The notes beneath the pieces are model-generated. The model was not told the origin of the DNA and did no database searches. It saw nothing but the letters and a program-made list of their open reading frames with translations. DNA of 28,642 nt from an uncultured bacterium (GTDB taxonomy: Bacteria > Gemmatimonadota > Gemmatimonadetes > Longimicrobiales > RSA9), in contig CALKIP010000196.1 in assembly GCA_937995995.1 (NCBI GenBank), forward strand, positions 1 to 28,642, written 5' to 3'. The position numbers and the translations under genes were made by a program. Shown one piece after another: positions 25,461 to 28,642 of the stretch; position 1 is the stretch's first letter, and the number at the start of each line of letters is the position of its first letter.

Positions 25461-25495
25461 AACGCGCCGGCCCGACCGCTTCGGGCCGGCGCGTT
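25461..25495 (+). terminator. strong 15-bp hairpin terminator after sucA
   Basis: The arm AACGCGCCGGCCCGA (25461-25475) pairs perfectly with its reverse complement (25481-25495) around five bases. It starts 21 bases after the sucA stop. The T tract is minimal, typical for GC-rich genomes. Confidence 0.8.
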
Positions 25496-25558
25496 CTGCA
25501 TCCGGCCCCGCATCCTCCCGCAGCGCCTTCAACCGCACTCACCGCACCCAGCGGTCCA

Positions 25559-25576
25559 TACACCTACACGTACACG
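25559..25576. repeat. three-copy hexamer run TACACC/TACACG
   Basis: TACACC, TACACG and TACACG follow directly on one another in the gap after sucA. Short, but notable beside a second three-copy hexamer run 43 bases further on. Confidence 0.6.
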
Positions 25577-25618
25577 TGCCCCTGCCCGACGAAAGATGAG
25601 AACCCAGGCACAGGGACG

Positions 25619-25636
25619 CGTAAGCGTAGGCGTACG
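25619..25636. repeat. three-copy hexamer run GCGTAA/GCGTAG/GCGTAC
   Basis: Three contiguous units with a constant GCGTA core and a variable sixth base. Same gap as the TACACS run. Confidence 0.6.
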
Positions 25637-25745
25637 GATCCCGGCCGGCACCAACGGTTGGGAAATCGCAATTACACGCTACTCGCCCGGTCTACGCATT
25701 TCCCACCATCGCCGCCTCGCCGGTACGGCAGTTGCTCTTCCTGGT

Positions 25746-25769
25746 CTCGGGCACACACCCATGCCCGAG
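25746..25769. promoter_or_regulatory. 8-bp perfect inverted repeat in the leader of the small membrane protein gene
   Basis: CTCGGGCA (25746-25753) and TGCCCGAG (25762-25769) flank eight bases and end 29 bases before the ATG. It could be a leader hairpin or a binding site; it does not cover the ribosome-binding site. Confidence 0.4.
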
Positions 25770-25798
25770 CACGGGAACGCGGTTCAGGGAGCCGTAGC

Positions 25799-25963
25799 AT
25801 GCCGTCACTCTTTCTTTATATCATCGGGTTCATCGTCCTCGTCACCGGACTCGCGATGGGTGCCACGCTCCTCGGCATCGATCGGTCCTGGATCATCGTG
25901 GGCGTCGTGATCCTGATCGGGATCATGCTCCTCTCCCTCTCCACCGGGTTCCGCCGCCGCTGA
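25799..25963 (+). CDS. small two-helix membrane protein (54 aa)
   Basis: The 54-residue product has two hydrophobic segments, about 3-25 (LFLYIIGFIVLVTGLAMGATLL) and 30-47 (WIIVGVVILIGIMLLSLS). A GIDRS turn separates them, and the product ends in a basic GFRRR tail that predicts a cytoplasmic C-terminus. AGGGAG seven bases before the ATG supports the start; a longer in-frame opening upstream reads as non-coding. Tiny proteins of this shape are common in bacteria and usually lack assigned roles. It lies 110 bases before the DUF1540 gene on the same strand, with no hairpin between them, so cotranscription is possible. Confidence 0.7.
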   Translation: MPSLFLYIIGFIVLVTGLAMGATLLGIDRSWIIVGVVILIGIMLLSLSTGFRRR

Positions 25964-26073
25964 GATGGCAAGGGCTCCCGCAAGGAGAGCTTGGGCGCTG
26001 AGGTGTGCCAGTTCGGCGTGATCCTTGCGCTCTAGATACGCCGAGTATCGAGCCACTCGAGCCAGGAGGACAC

Positions 26074-26253
26074 ATGGCAGAGCCGAGTGAAAGGCCCAGG
26101 CCCGCGGAGTCGGTCGTCGCGTCCTGTACCGTGACCGACTGCAAATACAATGAGAACAAGGAGTGCTACGCCGGGGAAATCGACGTTCGCATGGACCAGC
26201 AAGGTGCCATCTGCGCAACGTACGATCCCGAGACGCCCAAGGCTCGACCGTAG
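26074..26253 (+). CDS. DUF1540 domain small cysteine protein (59 aa)
   Basis: The 59-residue product has four cysteines, C18, C23, C31 and C47. Their setting (SCTVTDCKYNENKECYAGEI, then ICATY) matches the DUF1540 family, whose conserved cysteines suggest metal binding. The role is unknown. In Gram-positives several DUF1540 proteins are linked to sporulation, but that does not apply here. CCAGGAGG about five bases before the ATG fixes the start, and the first 15 residues are polar and probably flexible. The stop codon TAG (26251-26253) provides the first base of the heptamer array that follows. Confidence 0.8.
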   Translation: MAEPSERPRPAESVVASCTVTDCKYNENKECYAGEIDVRMDQQGAICATYDPETPKARP

Positions 26254-26336
26254 TCAGTGGTCAGTGGTCAGTGGTCAGTGGTCAGTGGTCAGTGGTCAGT
26301 AGTCAGTGGTCAGTAGTCAGTAGTCAGTAGTCAGTG
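26253..26336. repeat. 12-copy heptamer tandem array GTCAGTG/GTCAGTA
   Basis: Twelve contiguous 7-base units run for 84 bases. The first six are GTCAGTG, then A, G, A, A, A, G at the seventh position; variation is confined to that base. The array begins at the last base of the DUF1540 stop codon. Such heptamer arrays are prone to copy-number change by slippage. Similar TCAGTRG arrays occur between genes in several bacterial phyla. Confidence 0.95.
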
Positions 26337-26411
26337 GTCGGAGGGCAGTAGCCAGCAGCACGCGACACACGATACGGCAAGCGCACGGGCGAGGTTGGAG
26401 GCGCATAATTT

Positions 26412-26459
26412 GCCTCCAGCCTCGCCTCCAGCCTCGCCTCCAGCCTCGTCTCCAGCCTC
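26412..26459. repeat. four-copy dodecamer array GCCTCCAGCCTC
   Basis: Three identical 12-base units and a fourth with one change (GTCTCCAGCCTC) follow without gaps. Read on the minus strand the unit is purine-rich (GAGGCTGGAGGC). Four units of 12 keep a reading frame, but no plausible gene covers them. Confidence 0.9.
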
Positions 26460-26582
26460 GCCCTGACACCTGTGTCCAACTCGAGTACGCACTGTGCCAT
26501 CAGGCACGTTCCCAAACTCCCTCATCAACTGTCCACACGCGAAACTCCACACGGCCTCTCATCTTGCAGGCGCATCCCCGAG

Positions 26583-26611
26583 TTGACCTGGCACGCGAAC
26601 GCGGCTACCAT
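26583..26611 (+). promoter_or_regulatory. near-consensus sigma-70 promoter for the helical-repeat gene
   Basis: TTGACC (26583-26588) and TACCAT (26606-26611) are exactly 17 bases apart. The -35 matches five of six and the -10 four of six consensus bases. Transcription would start near 26618, about 30 bases before the ATG. Confidence 0.6.
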
Positions 26612-26613
26612 TA

Positions 26614-26630
26614 TTGAGAACCGTTCTCAA
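26614..26630. promoter_or_regulatory. 17-bp perfect palindrome covering the transcription start, probable operator
   Basis: TTGAGAAC-C-GTTCTCAA is an 8-1-8 inverted repeat two bases after the -10 box, where a bound repressor would block RNA polymerase. The inner 7-1-7 form resembles the layout of Fur-family boxes (TGAtAAT-N-ATTaTCA), but the match is partial, so the regulator is not assigned. Confidence 0.55.
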
Positions 26631-26647
26631 CCCGCGACATTTCTGTG

Positions 26648-27628
26648 ATGCAGGTAACCACCCAAGACGTACGCAACGGACCGGGCGGGTCGGCGGCGCG
26701 CCGAGAGACGGGCACGCTCGTGCTGCGTGCAATCCGGCTTGCTCTGGAGGGTAAGACGGGCGCGACCTTTCTCTGGCGGCGTGCATGGGATGAAGTCGGC
26801 CGGCTGGATTCAGGCGACGAGCGTCGGCGCCTGGCGAAGCTTCTGCACGTCGTAGCCGAGCCCACCTCGGTCGAGTGGCCATCGATGGCCGCGCTTCTTG
26901 CGGCGCATGCCGCGGCGTGCGAAGGCCGGCGATGGCTGGAAGAGGCCGCCGAGGCGCTTCGCCTGGCGGTCTGGGTGGATCCGACGTCGCCGGACGCAGC
27001 GCTTCGTGCCGCTCGGGTCGAGCGGCTTCGCGGGCGCCGGGAGGAAGCGGCGCGCCTCTACGCCAGGGTACGCGAGTTGGACGACGGTTCGGGCGAGTGG
27101 GCCCGGCTCGCGATGATCGGCGATGCGCTCCTCCAGGACGATCCGGAGCAAGCACTGTCCCGAGCCATGCGGGTTGCGGTCCGTGCAGGGGACTCGGAGG
27201 CAGCCGCGGTCGCACTGGAGGAACGTGCGGAGGCGCGCCTGGCATCGGGGAACGAGGCGGGTGCGGTGCGTGACCTGTGCGTATCGGCACTTCGATACGG
27301 CCGGGGTCCGGATCGGGCGCGAGTCTCCCATCGACTGGCGGATCTGCTTGCCTCCCGCGGCGATCGTGCGGGGGTGCGAGAGGCGCTCCTTGCCGCATTG
27401 GCGACGGGCGATGAAGCGCAGCGTGCGTACGCGACGAATCGTCTGCACGATCAGGCCCGCCTCGATGGCGACGACCTCGGCGTGCGCCGCTGGCGCCAGA
27501 CGGCCGCCCCACTGGTTTCACTGGCGCCGGCCCGTTCTGCAAGCCACGCGGCGGCAGGAGGACGGCAGACCCGTGCTCCCCAGCTTCGGCGGTGGCGCAT
27601 CCGGCTGGAAGAAGCGCGTAGCGCCTGA
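26648..27628 (+). CDS. alpha-helical repeat (TPR-like) protein, unknown function
   Basis: The 326-residue product is Ala/Arg/Leu-rich and almost wholly helical. Repeating helix pairs of about 34 residues are visible: AAEALRLAVWVDPTSPDAAL, then RLRGRREEAARLYARVRELD, ALLQDDPEQALSRAMRVAVR, EERAEARLASGNEAGAV and HRLADLLASRGDRAGVREAL. Small residues and the DP/GD turns fit a TPR-type solenoid, a protein-interaction scaffold. There is no signal peptide, so it is probably cytoplasmic. No Shine-Dalgarno precedes either ATG 26648 or GTG 26645, so the start is approximate. The basic C-terminal 40 residues look disordered. The promoter carries an operator-like palindrome, so it is likely an inducible gene. 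Partners are unknown. Confidence 0.7.
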   Translation: MQVTTQDVRNGPGGSAARRETGTLVLRAIRLALEGKTGATFLWRRAWDEVGRLDSGDERRRLAKLLHVVAEPTSVEWPSMAALLAAHAAACEGRRWLEEAAEALRLAVWVDPTSPDAALRAARVERLRGRREEAARLYARVRELDDGSGEWARLAMIGDALLQDDPEQALSRAMRVAVRAGDSEAAAVALEERAEARLASGNEAGAVRDLCVSALRYGRGPDRARVSHRLADLLASRGDRAGVREALLAALATGDEAQRAYATNRLHDQARLDGDDLGVRRWRQTAAPLVSLAPARSASHAAAGGRQTRAPQLRRWRIRLEEARSA

Positions 27629-27660
27629 CCCCCGTACCCGCACAGGCCCCCTCGCCCCGC

Positions 27661-27689
27661 TTTACATTGTCGCGGGGCCGGGCTATCGT
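27661..27689 (+). promoter_or_regulatory. sigma-70 promoter for the LemA-like gene
   Basis: TTTACA (27661-27666) and TATCGT (27684-27689) are 17 bases apart, matching five and four consensus bases, 57 bases before the ATG. A 7-bp inverted repeat (GCCCCGC 27654-27660 and GCGGGGC 27672-27678) brackets the -35 box. It may be the terminator of the upstream gene or an operator. Confidence 0.5.
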
Positions 27690-27746
27690 GGAATCGGGTG
27701 CTCACCGGCACGCGCCGTCGCGCACCCCTGACCGGAGCTCCGATCC

Positions 27747-28286
27747 ATGTGGCCCCCGATTCTCCTGGCCGTGACCATCGCGGCCGTCCTTTTCCTCCGC
27801 GGCCAACTCGTCCGGCAACGAGCCCGGTGCGACCGCGCCTGGGACGGTGTCGAACGCCACCTCGACCGTCGCATCGATCTGATTCCGCAGCTTGTCGATG
27901 TGATCACTGCATCCGTTTCTGGGGATCTCGCCCCACTCGATGCAGTGGTGGAGGCACGGGCCCATGCCAGGGCGGCGCGGGGCCCGATCGCCCGAGCCGT
28001 CGCCGAAGGCGAGCTGACGCACAGACTTCAACTGCTCCTCGCACACCTGGACGCGCCTCCGGAAAGGCGCTCATCGGAGCCCATCAGCGAACTCCGACGC
28101 CGTCTTGCCGAGGCCGAAGACGGCATCCGAAGGGCGGCGGACCACTACAACGCATCGGTAGCCACGCTGAATGCGACACTCGCTCGCATCCCCTACAACC
28201 TCATCGCCATCGCGTTCCGCATCCAGCCACGCGAGTTCTTCGCCGTAGACGCGGCAGATCGCGAGATTCCGCGGGTTCGCACCTGA
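27747..28286 (+). CDS. LemA-family membrane protein
   Basis: The 179-residue product has one N-terminal membrane helix (about 3-18) followed by a long helical bundle with the LemA pattern. That pattern is RARCDRAWDGVERHLDRRIDLIPQLV near the start, then RRRLAEAEDGIRRAADHYNASVATLN. It ends NLIAIAFRIQPREFF with an acidic PRV end. This matches the family closely, though the middle is shorter and more Arg-rich than usual. LemA proteins are widespread inner-membrane proteins of unclear role, often beside TPM-domain or M48 protease genes; neither is visible directly here. GGAG nine bases upstream supports the ATG. It has its own promoter. Confidence 0.85.
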   Translation: MWPPILLAVTIAAVLFLRGQLVRQRARCDRAWDGVERHLDRRIDLIPQLVDVITASVSGDLAPLDAVVEARAHARAARGPIARAVAEGELTHRLQLLLAHLDAPPERRSSEPISELRRRLAEAEDGIRRAADHYNASVATLNATLARIPYNLIAIAFRIQPREFFAVDAADREIPRVRT

Positions 28287-28392
28287 GGACCTCCACTTCC
28301 GATGTCGCCGCGGCTTGCATCGGCTCGCATCTCGGAACACTTTCAACGTCCTGGGGCTAGATGTCGAAACGAATCCGAGTCCGAGGAGTCCC

Positions 28393-28642
28393 ATGGAGCC
28401 GTTGATCATCGTCACGTATCCGGAACCGGTGGCCCTCGAAGCCAAGCCGATCGAGCACGAGGCCGTGCCCGACGGCAGTGTGGGCGTCGGCTACTACTAT
28501 CATGATGCTCTCATCGCCCGAAGCGCGATCGCGCCGGAGTCGATGGAGGCGATCCATTCCATCCTGAGCTCTCCCGTCAGTGTGGCGCTCGCCGCATCGG
28601 TCGACGATGAGGGCAATATCGACGGACGCGTCTGCCTGGTCC
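28393..28642 (+). CDS. unidentified protein, truncated by right edge
   Basis: An open frame begins with ATG at 28393 behind GAGGAG (four bases upstream) and continues to the window end without a stop, giving 83 residues. The peptide starts MEPLIIVTYPEPVALEAKPI, contains a VGVGYYYHDALIARSA stretch, and has balanced composition with GC-rich third positions. It is therefore a genuine gene start. There is no signal peptide or membrane helix in the visible part. I do not recognise a family. It lies 106 bases after the LemA-like gene on the same strand. Confidence 0.65.
   Translation, partial: MEPLIIVTYPEPVALEAKPIEHEAVPDGSVGVGYYYHDALIARSAIAPESMEAIHSILSSPVSVALAASVDDEGNIDGRVCLV

Larger units (their letters stand above)
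25496..25798. other. 303-base intergenic stretch with short hexamer runs and a leader hairpin
   Basis: This gap between the sucA terminator and the small membrane protein gene shows no convincing reading frame on either strand. It holds two three-copy hexamer runs and an 8-bp hairpin (listed separately). I see no clear -35/-10 pair. Confidence 0.6.
26337..26647. other. intergenic stretch with dodecamer array and promoter/operator region
   Basis: No credible gene lies between the heptamer array and the helical-repeat protein gene. Its contents are a four-copy dodecamer array and, at the right end, a promoter with an overlapping palindrome (listed separately). Positions 26460-26582 show nothing I can name. 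Confidence 0.6.

Noticed and set aside
26253..26336. CRISPR array
   Set aside because: The units are seven bases with no spacers, and no cas genes are present; it is a simple tandem repeat.
26614..26630. Confident Fur box
   Set aside because: The 7-1-7 layout fits, but the half-site TGAGAAC differs from TGATAAT at two positions, so I only call it an operator-like palindrome.
26559..27542. Minus-strand 327-codon frame opposite the helical-repeat gene
   Set aside because: Pro/Arg-rich without domains. The plus strand has the promoter and regular helical repeats, so the plus frame is preferred.

Overview
The window is GC-rich (roughly two thirds G+C by eye), densely coded bacterial chromosome. 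It holds about 20 protein genes plus several very small ones. There is no rRNA, tRNA, CRISPR array, insertion sequence or phage gene that I can see. Many lipoprotein and outer-membrane type exports (M48 and M49 peptidases, a TonB-C-domain lipoprotein, a beta-barrel protein) point to a diderm. Together with an EF-G paralogue and a rhomboid carrying a C-terminal acidic/helical tail, this gene mix would fit Gemmatimonadota or a related phylum. That placement is inference; the window contains no phylogenetic marker I can score.

Layout, left to right. Positions 1-1844 (minus): a SpoU/TrmH-type RNA methyltransferase, then a prepilin peptidase, then a small GTG-start gene running off the left edge. 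Positions 1919-3755 (plus): an M48 lipoprotein protease and thiD. Positions 3719-8954 (minus): a family-5 solute-binding lipoprotein whose end overlaps thiD, a nucleoside salvage pair (CNT transporter translationally coupled to purine nucleoside phosphorylase), and a rhomboid protease. Positions 9138-10844 (plus): an M49-like zinc peptidase lipoprotein. Positions 10979-20242 (minus): a frame-disrupted small lipoprotein gene, an EF-G paralogue with its own promoter, a ddl-rhomboid pair, and a tightly overlapping mutS / TonB-C lipoprotein / cystathionine beta-synthase operon. Positions 20491-28642 (plus): a membrane-anchored SDR, an outer-membrane beta-barrel protein, the 2-oxoglutarate dehydrogenase E1 gene with a strong terminator, two tiny genes (a 54-aa two-helix membrane protein and a DUF1540 protein), a helical-repeat protein behind a promoter with an overlapping palindromic operator, a LemA-like protein, and an unidentified gene truncated by the right edge.

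Most genes are housekeeping: translation, repair, cell wall, cofactor, nucleoside and amino-acid metabolism. The less ordinary material lies between genes. It includes a G-quadruplex-type hexamer array next to a frame-disrupted lipoprotein gene, a 30-base perfect palindrome at that gene's stop codon, and a 12-copy heptamer array after the DUF1540 gene. It also includes a 4-copy dodecamer array, two 3-copy hexamer runs, and a near-consensus promoter with a 17-bp palindrome on its start site. I did not find a clear new multi-gene system. The best candidates for a second look are the operator-controlled helical-repeat gene, the EF-G paralogue with a degenerate guanine-recognition motif, and the frame-disrupted lipoprotein region.
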